NCBI GenBank assembly: GCA_029204225.1
Contig: CM055095.1
Coordinates: 49,420,841 to 49,484,840 of the forward strand
Direction: 5' to 3'
DNA: 64,000 bases
Source of the DNA: Diphasiastrum complanatum
Taxonomy: Eukaryota; Streptophyta; Lycopodiopsida; Lycopodiales; Lycopodiaceae
Shown: piece after piece, positions 10,560-22,364 of the stretch
Position numbering within the stretch: position 1 is the first letter of the stretch
Layout: every line of letters begins with the position of its first letter
Translations under genes and position numbers: made by a program
The notes under the pieces: generated by a model
What the model was told of the DNA's origin: nothing
Databases searched by the model: none
Seen by the model: the letters and a program-made list of their open reading frames with translations, nothing else

Positions 10560-11525
10560 TCAGATATAGAAGAGATAATTATTGATTAAGATGCAATGTC
10601 ACACTTTGTGGCAACAAGGCACATGATCATTGATTATCAAGAATCAGAATCCTCCAGATACATAACCTTGGGAGATGGTTTTAGACACAAAGTCAGCAAA
10701 ACTGGAGCACTGTGGTTAAGCACCAAAGGAAGAGACAGACTGCTCGATGACACTCTGTATGTGCAAACTCTTCAGAAGGACCTACTATTTGTTGCTAAGA
10801 TGGTAGATGCAGGACTGAGAGTCAGCTTTGAAGGCGATACATGTGAAGTGGTTGAAGCTGCAACCACTCAACTTGTCACAACAGAAAAGCAAATGAAAAA
10901 CCTGTATCACCTCAGGATCCGAGTACTCCAGATCAACGAATCAATGGATATTACATGGCACAGTAGGCTGTATCACACATGAATATAGTTGCTCTATACA
11001 ACGCTAGTCGGAGCGAAGCTTTCACTGGCATCAACATCAAGGATGTAACATGGTTGAAGTGTTGCGATGCCTGTAACAAAGGCAAAATATCACGTATACC
11101 ATTTATCAAGGACTCTTTCAGAATGAAAGAACTCTTGGAGCTGGTACACTCTGACATCTGTGGACCGTTTGATGTGGTCTTCCCAGGAGGTTCAAAATAC
11201 TACATCACTTTCATTGATGACTTCAGCAAATTTGTAGCCATGTACTTTATCCACAACAAGTCAGAGGCCCTAGACAAATTCACAGAGTTCATGAATTGGG
11301 CTGAGAAATGGATTGACAAGAAGGTGAAGCAGTTGAGAATAGAGAAAGATGGAGAATACATCTCCAAACGCTTTGTTGAGTTTTGCACCAGCAAAGGCAT
11401 ACTTTATTTGAAGACCGTAGCCTACACACCACAACAAAATGGTGTGACGGAGAGGAGAAATCGGACTCTCATGGAAGTTGCGAGATCCATGATGGCCTAT
11501 TCAATCCAGGCCCTATGCATTGGAT
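10560..11525 (+). pseudogene. Copia element B protease and integrase
   Basis: A protease-like region reads EEIIID, stop, then DAMSHFVATR, so the catalytic Asp-Ser-Gly is destroyed. The frame then runs through YITLGDGFRHKV and DTLYVQTLQKDLLFVAKM to the pre-integrase region (DITWHSRLYH). A frameshift near 10978 leads into integrase: CDACNKGK, LVHSDICGPF (first Asp), RIEKDGEYISK (second Asp) and NGVTERRNRTL (Glu). The DDE triad is thus present. After MEVARSMMAYSIQ at about 11510 the sequence jumps to the RNase H region, deleting the integrase tail and the whole RT. Confidence 0.85.
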
Positions 11526-12042
11526 GATAGCCAAGAGAATTCTGCAATACCTTCAATAGACGAAGTATTATGGGCTGCGTTTCTCTCAGCATGAAGGATT
11601 TCACACTAAATCCTATAGCGATGCAAGCTGGGCATCCCTGAAAGATCACTGCAAGAGCGTCTCAAGAGGATGTACAATAGCAGCCGGTGCAGCTGTGATA
11701 TGGATTAGCAGGAAGCAGACCGCGACTATGCAATCATTCTGTGAAGTAGAGTATGTTGCAGCAGCCAAGATGGCGAACGAGCTTACATGGCTCAAGCAGT
11801 TCCTTGACGGACTGGGAGAGAACTCCAATGACCCATTGCTACTATTCATGGACAACACATCCGCCATTCATCCGATAAAGGATCCAGTGTTTCATTCCAG
11901 AACGAAACACATTGCTATCAGATATCATCTAATAAGAGATCTGATTGAGAAAGACAGGCTGAAGACCGAGTTCATTCCAACGAAGCAGATGGTGGATGAT
12001 ATCTTCACGAAGCCTCTTGACAAGGCAATTTTTGAGAAGTAG
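11526..12042 (+). pseudogene. Copia element B RNase H, fused after a large internal deletion
   Basis: Starts at AKRILQYLQ and runs through YSDASWASLKDHCKSVSRG, ISRKQTATMQSFCEVEYVAA, LLLFMDNTSAIHP, FHSRTKHIAIRYHLIRD and DIFTKPLDKAIFEK: the Copia RNase H with the SDASW and EVEY acidic residues and the usual DILTKPL-type C-terminus. RT is absent between integrase and this domain, so B could only have moved with enzymes from another copy, if at all. The stop at 12040-12042 is the natural end. Confidence 0.87.
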
Positions 12043-12087
12043 CGTGCAAGCTTAGGAATAAAAAAAATACCAGCTTAGAGAGGGAGC
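12043..12087 (+). other. Polypurine tract region of element B
   Basis: AGAGAGGGAGC directly precedes the TGAAGAAACC start of the 3' LTR. This is the usual plus-strand primer position of LTR elements. Confidence 0.7.
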
Positions 12088-12860
12088 TGAAGAAACCAAG
12101 AGTTTCTATCTTTTAAAGCCTTAGTATTTTCTCTTAGTTTTTCCTTTGCTGTTTTTAGCGACTGTGCATTTTGAACTACATTTTGCACAGTCTGCATTTT
12201 TGAACTGTTTCGTCGCACAGTTCACATTTTTGGGTCATGAGAAAAATTCATCCCTAGGTCTAAAATACTTAGAAAATAATTCTGAGAACTTTTTCCGACA
12301 CTGTCGCATTTTTCGCATTTTTTTGAAAAAGAAGACATTGTCCCTAAAATGCCTTGGAAAGGTTTAGACCCTTAGAAAAAGGGACACTCACCCTTAGAAA
12401 AGCGACGTTTGTCTTAGAATTGATTTTTGCCCTATAGTTGACTTTTTCGCCCTTCGTCTTTTTCGGTTTTCAGAAAAAGCTACAACTGTCCTTCGTGGGA
12501 CACTAGCCTTAGAACTGTTTTCTACCCTACAGTCGGCTTTTCCGCCCTTAAACTTTTTCGCCTTTCAGAAAAAAGCGACACCTGCCCCTGGAAAAGAGAC
12601 ATTGTCCTACAGTTGTGTTTTTCGCCTCCTTAAGAAAGGGACATTGCCCTTAGAAATGGTTTCTGCCATACTGTCGTATTTTTCACCTTTAAAAAAAAAA
12701 GCGACACTTTTGCCAAAATGGTTTAAAACCCTTTTAGGACTACTGTCGGGTTTTTCGCGAAAAACTTGCCTTTAGGAAAGAGACACTTACCCTTGAAAAA
12801 GCGACACTGCTCTTAAAGTCGCAAAAACGTCCTTTAGCAAAAAGCGAAGGCCTACAACGT
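12088..12860 (+). repeat. Partial 3' LTR of Copia element B
   Basis: Matches 8564 onward from TGAAGAAACC, with many point differences and extra units of the 'AGCGACAC...CCCTTAGAA' type. The downstream part found at 9130-9487 of the 5' LTR is absent, so this LTR is truncated near 12860. Confidence 0.8.
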
Positions 12861-13315
12861 GAAGGTACAACACAACGGGCAGAAGGTAGACACAAACTCA
12901 AGTCATCAAGTATTGATGATATATTGTGGCAAGATGGAGATGGAGGCTCATTCATGGAGTTTTATGGTGAAGACATATCAAGAAAGGACAAAGTTGGAGG
13001 AGACAAGCAAGCAAATGGCCATCACTCACAATTATTGTTTGGTTGCTGTAATTTTCCAGAGAGTTTAAAGTTTGAAACATGGAGGAATCATTTCATTCAC
13101 ATTCTATTGGGTTCTTCATGTTCTAGCTATATCTTGATGTGTAAAATTGATGTAAGAAATAGTGAAGCATTTAATTTGGATACTGTTCTCTATAACAATT
13201 ATGAAAGATACTTTAGAACCTTAGAAAGGAGATCTATACTTAGGATGGAGATCATTCTAAAGTTGGATCAAAGTTCTATTGTCAAAACTATGCCAAAACT
13301 AGTTGAAGTGGGAGT
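12861..13315 (+). other. Internal 3' segment of an unidentified LTR element
   Basis: A 131-residue open frame (12924-13319) has no family I recognise. It ends in a purine run (GAAGTGGGAG) placed exactly where a polypurine tract should precede the LTR starting at 13316. I infer it is the 3' end of an element's internal region rather than a host gene. Confidence 0.35.
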
Positions 13316-13949
13316 GTGAGAGATTACAACTAGTTTAGTCATATTTTGGTAAATTGTCAATAAGAGGCCAAAACTCATTTTAGACTCAGAGATAAACTTT
13401 TTGAAGTTATATTAGTTTAACATACATTCAATAAACACTTTTTGAAAGTGTGGGAAAGTTGGTAGTCGAGTTTGAGAGAGATTCAAATTTGAACTTTGGG
13501 TACATTGAATCTAGACCCAAAAATAGTAGGGTTTACAGGGAAAGCCAAGTGGCCAAATAGGGTTTGGACACTCTATAAAGGATGTAACTCGTGGAGAGAC
13601 ACATCTTCTCTCTTCTATCTCTCATTTCATCATTATACATGGTTCTCTTTGGGTTCTACTACTCATTGGTGCACTCTCATGATGTTATCTTGCAATTCTA
13701 TGTGTAGAATGATCATTTATTGCTATTTTTGGTTCCACACGTGTGAAATACAGTAGGGTACTGTAATTGTATGGACAAAAAACATATTTTATGTTTTGAT
13801 TCATGTTTGATCAGTATCTCTTAGAGGTTGCATCTCATTTTATATGTAGATGCTGTTTTTTCTACATTGGCAGGATTGTTGGTTTGCTCTTTATTGTAAC
13901 CAAAGATCAGGGACATGGATTGGATCTTGAATGATCTATAGTCCTTCAC
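13316..13949 (+). repeat. LTR related to those at 37.4 and 45.7 kb
   Basis: It begins TGTGAGAGATTACAACTAG after a polypurine tract and ends CCTTCACA; the two ends are imperfect inverted repeats. It aligns along its whole length with 45726-46371 (shared ACAACTAGTTTAGTCAT-like start, TATAAAGGATGTAACTCGTG, TACATTGGCA) and in its second half with the LTR before 37989. The box CTCTATAAAGG (about 13570) is a likely promoter. No flanking duplication is visible. Confidence 0.75.
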
Positions 13950-16900
13950 ACTCAGCACATGACTCACCATCGCGACTGGTTCAGAGACTATAAGTCATTT
14001 ACCCACTCTCGAGTTGTGCAACTTGGAGACAACTCATCACATTCAATTGAAGGTGAAGGAACAGTCAGAGTTGAATTCAAAAGAGGTGAGGTCAAATTGT
14101 TGTCCAACGTTCTCCACGTTTCAAATCTGACCAAGAATCTACTCTCAATTAGCAGAATCACCGATTCAGGTCGAAGGGTCGAATTCGATATAGAAGGCTG
14201 CACAATTCCTGACAAATCACAGAAGGTTCCAACCTACGGAAGAAGAAGCGGCTATTTATACAAACTCAGCCATTGCTACTCTTCTAACAGTCAAGCTCTT
14301 CACACAGTCACTTCTGAATCAACTGATATGTTGTGGCATTTCAGACTTGGCCATATTAAATTCAACAGTATTCAGCAAATGTCAGCTCAAAGTCTAGTAC
14401 AAGATCTGCCTTCTGTCAGCAAGCCAGCTTCTCCATGCAAAAGCTGTATTATCAGCAAGCATGCTAGAAGTCCCTTCATTTCAGACTCAGTTCATACATC
14501 CAAGGGCTTGCTCGACCTTGTACATAGCGACATTTGTGGCCCGATGCAGACTGCTTCCACAGAGGGAGCTCTCTATTTTCTAACTTTCATCGACTACTTC
14601 TACTACCTACTTTCAAAAAACAAATCTGAGGCATTTAAGCTCTTCAAGTAGTTTAAGACATCTACAAAAAATCAGACCCAGAGGAAGATCAAAGCTCTAC
14701 GCATAGATGGAGGTGGAGAGTATATCTCCACAGAATTCAAGGAGTTTTGCAAGGCCAACGAGATACATCAACAATATACAACCAACTACTCAACTCAGTC
14801 CAATGGTGGAGCTGAACGGAAGAATCAGACACTCATCAAAAGTGCCAAGAGCATGCTGGCCCATGTCTCTCTTCAAAGAAATTCTGGGCAGAAGCTATTA
14901 CTACAGCTGCCTATTTGTAGAATCGATCCATCACCAAAGCCCTAAAAGGCAAGACACCTTATGAGGTGTGGACAGGATCGAAACCATCACTCAAAAATAT
15001 TCGATTGTTTGGATGCAAATGCTTAGATCCTTGAAGATCTAAGAAGAAAGCTGGATGATAAGAGCAGAAAAATGATTTTCATCGGCTATTACCTAGACCA
15101 CAAGGCATACAAGCTCTACAATTTGGATACTGATAAGGCATTCACTAGTAGAGATGGCATACAAGCTCTACAATTTGGATACCGAGAAGGCATTCACTAG
15201 TAGAGATGTCATTTTCGTGGAAGACCGGTTCATCGACCACAAGGAAAAAGCTGCCGATAAATCCAACCCAAGGATCGAACAACCAAATTTCGATCCAGAG
15301 ATTCAACTACAGAATATTGACATTGACTCAGACAATGAGTCAGAACCTCAATGAGTCAACCCACATCAAAGGACCGAAGTTCAACCTAGAAGGTCGAACA
15401 GGTCCAAACAGCCTCCATCCAGATTTATGGATGATCCGGCCTGCTACTTTGTGAGGAACCAAACACCGTATTTGAGGCAATGTCTATTCTTGATGCTGAC
15501 CAGTGGAAAGCAGCGATGGACACCAAATTCGATTCTCTGATGGATAATCAAACATGGACAGTCACTGAGCTGCCAAAGGACCGAAACCCAATTCCATGCA
15601 AATGGATATTCAAGACGAAGTACGACGCTGAAGGAAGGCTAAATCGTTACAAGGCCAAGCTAGTCACCAAAGGCTTTTCCCAGATTTCAGATCTTGATTA
15701 TTCAGAAACATTTAGTCCAGTTGTTAAAAACATGCTTCGATTTGCCTACTCCTTTCCTTTGCAGCCGCAATAGATCTTGAAGTCCACCAGATGGATGTCC
15801 AGACTGCCTCAATGGAACCATCGAAGAGGAAATCTATATGACGCAGCCAGAGGGATACGAACTCAACGACAAGCATTAGCACCTTGTATGCAAAATCCAC
15901 AAGGTGCTCTACGGGCTGAAACAGTCACCCAGAGCCTGGTCCCAGAAGATCAACACATTTCTGATAGAAAATGGTTTTATTCCAAACTCGGCAGACTTGA
16001 ATGTCTACTTCAAGTCTGTATCAGATTACTCCATCATCATCACTCTCTATGTAGAAGATACACTCTTATTCGGTAACAATCTGAATTTGATGAAGGATAC
16101 AAAATGCATGTTGGCCCATGAATACAAGATGATTGACATGGGTCCACAGAGTCCACTATTGTCTCAGAATCCAGATCCAACGAAATCGACCCAACAAACT
16201 GGTTTTTATCAATCAACAATGATATCTCAACAATGTGCTAGAAAATTATGGAATGGCCAACTGAAAACCAAATCACTTTCCACTTGACCCTGGACTAAAG
16301 TTATCAAAGGAACAGTCTCCTCAAACTAAGGCAGAAAAGGAAGAGATGAAGCACTACCCATTTCAATCCATCATTGGCTCACTGATGTACGCAATGATCT
16401 GCACACGACCAGACCTTGCATATTCGATCAGTACACTTAGCCAGTTCTTGTCAAATCTAGGCTTAACTCATTGGAAAGCACTAACAAAGGTTATGAAGTA
16501 CATCCAAGCAACGAAAACTCTCAGCATCTACTACGGAAGCAGCCACACTACCAACATCCTTGAAGCCTACATAGATGCAGATTGGGCAGGAGATGTCGAC
16601 ACTAGAAAATCAACTTTTGGATTTGTATTTCTATACAACCAAGGCCCAATCTCATGGAACAGCCGGAAGCAGACCTCAATTGCATTATCATCAACGGAAT
16701 CCGAAGACATAGCTGCCACAAATGCAACCAAAGAGGCGATCTGGCTAAGGCAACTACTTAACCTTGCACAAACACTTCCTACAACAATTTAATGTGACAA
16801 TCAAAGCACAATAGCATTATCTCTCAATCCGAGATTTCACTCTCAAAGAAAACATATCAAAATCAGGTATAATTACCTTAGAGAGAAAGTGCATAGCAAG

Positions 16901-17035
16901 GAAGTAGCATTGGTTTTCTGCAGAACAAACTATATGGCAACATATTACTTCACAAAGGCTCTATCAAAGGAGCAACATCTCAGATTTAACGATATGTTAA
17001 ATTTGAAGATCAAGGTTTTTCAGGATCTGCATTAA
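13950..17035 (+). pseudogene. Copia element C: protease tail, integrase, RT and RNase H
   Basis: The 5' LTR, gag and protease DSG are missing; coding homology begins at HMTHHRDWFRDYKSF (13957). In order: VVQLGDNSSHSIEGEG; HHCC region MLWHFRLGHIKF and CKSCIISKHARSPF; integrase LVHSDICGPM, RIDGGGEYIS (after a stop at 14650) and NGGAERKNQTL; RT from ADQWKAAMDTKFDSL (15494), CKWIFKTKYDAEG, FSQISDLDYSETFSPVV, YGLKQSPRAWSQKIN and LYVEDTLLFG; RNase H IIGSLMYAMICTRPDLAY, EAYIDADWAGDV, SSTESE and FCRTNYMATYYFTKALS. The RT active-site motif is YVED rather than YVDD, and several frameshifts (near 15000, 15775, 16287) break it. Same family as element F. Confidence 0.9.
15104..15207 (+). repeat. 52-bp tandem duplication inside element C
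   Basis: Units 15104-15155 and 15156-15207 are nearly identical (GGCATACAAGCTCTACAATT ... CACTAGTAGAGAT); they differ at GATAAGG versus GAGAAGG. The unit covers the segment encoding YKLYNLDT-KAFTSRD and shifts the frame because 52 is not a multiple of 3. Confidence 0.92.
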
Positions 17036-17385
17036 GGGGGAGTGTTAGATTTCTTATGCTCAGCCTTAAACAAATCGTTCAAGTAATGAGCATTCCAAAA
17101 ACTGAAGGCCAATTACATGTTTCAGACCTTCACATTTTTTCCCTTTGAGATTTTTTGTGCCTTGAACGTTTTTAAGGCACCTTTGTCTTTTTTTGCCTTT
17201 TTTGACCTTTGCAAAAAACGCGACACTGTGGCCAGAATGCCTTGGAATCCATTTCAGGCCCACCTTCGTCTTTTTCGCATTTTTTCCTGCCTTCGCTCTA
17301 GAGGCACCTTCGATATTTACATACCTTCAGTCTAAGGGCACCTTCGGGTTTTTTTGAGTTTTTGCTACATTGGCAAACCAACGTC
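17036..17385 (+). repeat. Polypurine tract and left part of the 3' LTR of element C
   Basis: AAGGGGGAG is followed at 17042 by TGTTAGATTTCTTATG, a standard tract-to-LTR transition. The LTR holds T-rich 'CTTTTTCGC / GGCACCTTCG' units. It breaks off near 17385 where minus-strand element E begins. The region 22365-23105 has the same kind of units and may be the remainder of this LTR. Confidence 0.7.
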
Positions 17386-17389
17386 GCCA

Positions 17390-18520
17390 ACTTATCATCA
17401 ACCCAGATTGGGTCTAGTACAATTGTCAAGTACATCACACTACCGATTAAGTTCTGGTAGGGTATAACTGCCATCCTCTGTTCTTCTTCTTCTGTTTTTG
17501 GGCAATCCTGCTTCGTGAGCTTGGCTCCAACTATCATTGGTGTGGCCTTTTCTTTGCAGTCCATTATGTGGTACTGCTTAGCACCTTTCTGGCATATTCT
17601 GACTGACTGTATTTCGTCCTTTGTTTGATCTCTTCTGATCTCCATCCCTAGGTATTTTGTTGCTTCTCCGAGATCTATGATTTTGTAGCTTTCAGAAATC
17701 TGACTTTTCGTGTCTTTGATCAGCATCAAGGAATTTCGTATCATCAACGAATCATCCACGAAAATGGTCAGTATCACAAAATCCTTTCCTACTCTCTTAA
17801 TGTAGACATTATAGTCTGGTTGACTTCAGAAGACTATCAAGCTTTTTATATCAGGCTCGTGATGCCTGTTTTAGACTGTAGATGCATCTCTGCAATTGAC
17901 AGACATATTGTCTGTTGTCGGGGTCTTCATAGCCTTTAGGTTGCCTCATGAAGATTTTCTCCTATAGATCTCCATGGAGAAAGGCTATTTTCATGTCAAT
18001 CTGGTGAATTTATAGATTATACTATGTGGCGTATGCAAGGAGTAGCCTAATGCTTGTCATCTTGACCATGGGCGAATATGTGTCGAAATAATCGACACCA
18101 TATCTCTGCATGTAGCCCTTCGCGACAAGCCTGGCTTTGTAGCGGCCAATGGTGCCATCTGATTTCATCTTTTTCTTATACACCCACTTGCAGTCGACAA
18201 TCTTTCTGTTTTCTAGTAGTGGCTCTAATGTCCATGCCTCGTTTTGTCTAATCGACTCAATCTCCTCTGACATTGCATGCTTCCAAAATTCTCTCTCTGG
18301 ACTTTGGATAGCTTCTTGATATGTTGCTGGCTCTTCTGTGAAGCTGCAGTATTTAAATTGCATGTCTTCGCTCCATTGAAGATTGTCAGAATAGCGGTCT
18401 GGAGGTCTTCTTTGTCTTGTTGACCTTCGAGGTTCGTTTCGTCGCTGCTCGAACGTTTGTTGTTCGTGGGGTTGATCCTCTGCTTCCTGCTGCTCTGGAG
18501 TCTACGGCTCTGCATTCTAA
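17390..18520 (-). pseudogene. Copia element E: reverse transcriptase
   Basis: Minus-strand RT of the same family as element G. Visible: EFWKHAMSEEIESIRQNEAW, VDCKWVYKKKMKSDGTIGRY, LVAKGYMQRYGVDYFDTYSP, IHQIDMKIAFLHGDL and the catalytic LTIFVDDSLMI (near 17760), then YLGMEIRRDQ and ATPMIVGAKLTKQD. Homology ends after LIGSVMYLTI near 17400, so RNase H and the 3' LTR are lost. Stops and a frameshift near 17780-18020 inactivate it although FVDD is intact. Confidence 0.87.
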
Positions 18521-19617
18521 TTTGATGTATGTCCTTGATCTCCCTCTTGAATAGGCAGCAGTGTGAAGATCTCATGGCCTCTTTTGTCTTTCAGTCTAGG
18601 GAATTTGGACTCATCGAACTTCACATCTCTGTTCGAAACAACCTTCTTCGTGGTTGGGTTGTAGAGCCTGTACACATGTGTTCCATTCGAGTAGCCGACC
18701 ATGATTGTTTTCTCAAATTTGTCATCGAGCTTGTTTCTTTTTTCTTTGGAAATGTGCTTGTATGCTGCACATCCAAACACATGTACGTATGATAGATCAG
18801 TTTCTGTCTGTCCACATTTCGTATGGTGTTTTGTTTTCCAACGTTGTCATTGTAGATATGTTCTGCAGGTGTACAGCTGCAACTATTGCCTCAGCCCAAA
18901 ATTGACCTAGCAATTGAGCCTGTGCCATCATGCATCTGGCTCCTTCGACTAGCATTCTGTTTCTTCTTTATGTCACACCGTTGCATTCTGGTGTGTATGC
19001 AGGAGTGAATTGGTGTTTGATCCCCTGTTCTTCATAGAATCTTGAGAATTCTGTGCTTTTGTATTCACCTCCGTTGTCATATCTAAGGATCTGTATCTTT
19101 TTTGAGGTGTGTCACTCTGCAAATGCCATGAACTTCTTGAAGGAATCAAACACTTCGGATTTCTTTTTCAAGTAGTAGATCGTGGTCATCCGACTGTAAT
19201 CATCTATGAACGTCAAAAAGTATCTCGAACCCGAGAGCGAATCCATCTTTATCGGTCCACAGACATCAGAGTGGACGAGCTCAAGAACTTCCTTGGCTCT
19301 TCTCCCCTCATGCGTGAATGGATTCCGATGTTGCTTGCCTTTCTAACAAGCTTCACATAACTCAATTTTGGGCTTTGAAATCTTGAGACCTGTGACAATG
19401 TCTTTTCTGCTCATGTCGTACAGGCTCCGCATGTTCAGATGATACATTCTCCTATGCTAGAGTTGATCTTCATTTTCTGATGCATTCAATATGCTATCAG
19501 AGTTGCTAACTATTTTAGCCTGGTAGAGGTTTCCTTCTCTGCATCCGACTGTCAGCAACTTGTTTGTCGTCTTCTCAATCATACAACAAGTGTTGCTGTC
19601 GAACAAAACTCGAATGC
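18521..19617 (-). pseudogene. Copia element E: integrase
   Basis: Minus-strand translation gives NMRSLYDMSRKDIVTGLK, CEACYKGKQHRNPF, LVHSDVCGPIKMD (first Asp), LRYDNGGEYKSTEFS (second Asp) and CNGVT-stop-RRNRM, where the catalytic Glu codon region is now a stop. The C-terminal part reads MFGCAAYKHISKEKRNKLDD and KVVSNRDVKFDES. Element G has the same protein with the Glu retained (NGVIESKNKTL). Confidence 0.87.
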
Positions 19618-20697
19618 CTAGGTCTGCCATCTTGGAGACAGATAGCAGATTTTTCTGAGTGAGGGCACATAAAGTGCTCCTGGTAGCTCCTCTTGGCCTG
19701 ATAGTGTTCGCAGCTGTAGAGTGCCGATGCCTTTGACATCATGTCTGCTCCCATCACCTAGAATCACTGCTCTGTTGTTTTCGAGTTCGCGAAAGTCGAT
19801 CAAGACCTTCTTGTTGCAGGTTATGTGTGATGTTGCTCCTGAATCGATGACCACATCGTAGTCATGTTCAGAGTAGCTTGTTGAAGCTTCATCGAGTATC
19901 GTGAAAGCTTCGTCACCTCTTTCAACATCCTTTGATGACTCTGCAACGTTTGCCTTTTCAGCTTTGTTCTTTCTTTTGGGGTTGAATCTGCAATCGTATG
20001 CAGAATGTCCTTTCTTCTTGCAGTGCATGCAAGGTATTGCTGGATTAAACCAGCATTTGTTGGCCGCATGGCCTGGTTTGTGGCAATGATCGTAGGAAGA
20101 AGATTGCTGATTCGAGGACTTCGTCTTCTCAAATCTTGGCTTGTTTTTGTTTTTCTTCTTTCCTTTCGTGAAGAGAGCTTTCTCTTGATCACTGCTTCCC
20201 TCTCCTTCATCTCTCATTAGTCTCTCATCAGCGACAAGACTGACTGCTTTGTCAAATGTCATATCTGGTAGACTCAGTATGAGCATTCTCAGCGGCTGAT
20301 AGGACGTCGGTAGAGATTTCATGAAGTACATCAGCTGCTGTGGTGCTGGGACCTGGTGCTCCTGTCCTGATACAGTGAGTTTAGCGAAGATCGTTCTGAT
20401 CTTCTCAACGTGCTGATCCAACTGGTTGCCATCCCACTGTATGGATTGCAGCTGACTGTGAAGGTGCATGACTGAAGCTGCAGTCCTCACTTCATACTTA
20501 TGTTTCAATCTTTCCCACGCGGCATGGCTACTTTCGCAGTCTTCAATCTGCATGAGTAGATCTTCATTTATGGATGAAACGATGATCGCCATTGCGTGCT
20601 CATCTTTTTTTATCCATTCAACTCTCCTCAAGTCTCCCTCTGGAGGCTGCACCTCTGAGAGCTCGGTCACCGACCAGATGCCTTCGCCCTTCAGAAG
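19618..20697 (-). pseudogene. Copia element E: gag, two zinc knuckles and protease
   Basis: A long open frame on the minus strand encodes gag (GEGIWSVTELSEVQPPEGDL, CESSHAAWERLKHKYEVRT, LQSIQWDGNQLDQHVEKIRT), the knuckles CHKPGHAANKC (first Cys of the usual C-x2-C missing: YDHC) and CMHCKKKGHSAYDC, and protease with the intact motif VVIDSGATSHIT. It stays open for over 350 codons, the longest intact retroelement frame on this strand. Its N-terminus is displaced: the true gag start lies at 21320-21225, split off by an insertion. The first codons of the open frame (MKYKTPRP...) are antisense LTR sequence, not gag. Confidence 0.88.
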
Positions 20698-21130
20698 CGT
20701 TTTGAAAACAATTCGCACTGCCAGCTGACAGCTTGACGGGCGTGGTGTTTTGTACTTCACGCTCAGTTGAAAGAGTTAGCAATAACAGAGAATAACTAAC
20801 TAGTTGATTAGCATTTGTAAACTCTACACAATGGAGAAATAAACACAATTTTGGACAAAATAGAGCAAGAAAAAGAGCAGAATAGAAAAAAGATAGAGAA
20901 ACAAAAATAGTTGTGCATGAAAGTCTGCCAACGAGCAGAACACATCGATTGAGCTGAGTGTCAGGCCGCCAATGAGCAAGACACTGATCATCTCATTCCA
21001 AAACTCAAAAACTGATAATACAACTGCTCAATTCTCCATCTCATTGTTTTTCGTTGTCTTGATTGCTAGAATGATTTATGTTCAGTGATCAGTAGTCGCA
21101 TGCCTAGGATCTTGAAAGCTTCCGCAAAAG
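20698..21130 (+). repeat. Truncated sense LTR fragment inserted in the gag of element E
   Basis: From GAAAACAATTCGCACTGCC this plus-strand sequence follows the element G LTR (compare 55835 onward), through TCTGCCAACGAGCAGAACAC to GATCAGTAGTCGCATGCCTA. It lacks about the first 160 bp of that LTR. It sits between the two halves of element E gag and points opposite to E. About 95 bp of unassigned sequence (21131-21224) follows. Confidence 0.8.
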
Positions 21131-21224
21131 AAAACTAAATGAAAAAGAATCTGTTCATGACACACAAGGCACAGACCATGCTTTCACCTACCTAAGTAGC
21201 ACTTTATCTCATCTGCCCTACGTG

Positions 21225-21320
21225 TAGATGGGGATTTTGAATTTCCAGATTTTGTAATTTGCGCCATCGAGACTGATTGTTACTCTTGTCTGGATTGTTA
21301 TAGCCATATTGTGTTGTCTG
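21225..21320 (-). pseudogene. Displaced gag N-terminus of element E
   Basis: Minus-strand MAITIQTRVTISLDGANYKI then WKFKI matches the gag start of element G (MATTIQMRIAISLDGKNYRV). Homology stops at WKFKI and resumes at KTLLKGEG near 20695, marking the insertion point. Confidence 0.85.
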
Positions 21321-21359
21321 GAAGAATCACTGCCGGGATATTAGTAGTGATAACCTGTG

Positions 21360-21372
21360 GGCTCTGATACCA
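21360..21372 (-). other. Primer-binding site of element E
   Basis: GGCTCTGATACCA (plus) is TGGTATCAGAGCC on the minus strand, immediately inside the 5' LTR. Confidence 0.88.

Positions 21373-22364
<992 letters not shown>

Noticed and set aside
8564-12860. CRISPR-like or satellite array because of repeated units
   Set aside because: Units are degenerate and irregularly spaced, and they lie within LTRs in a eukaryotic genome.
19821-20210. 129-codon basic minus-strand frame
   Set aside because: Alternative frame of the knuckle region of element E gag.
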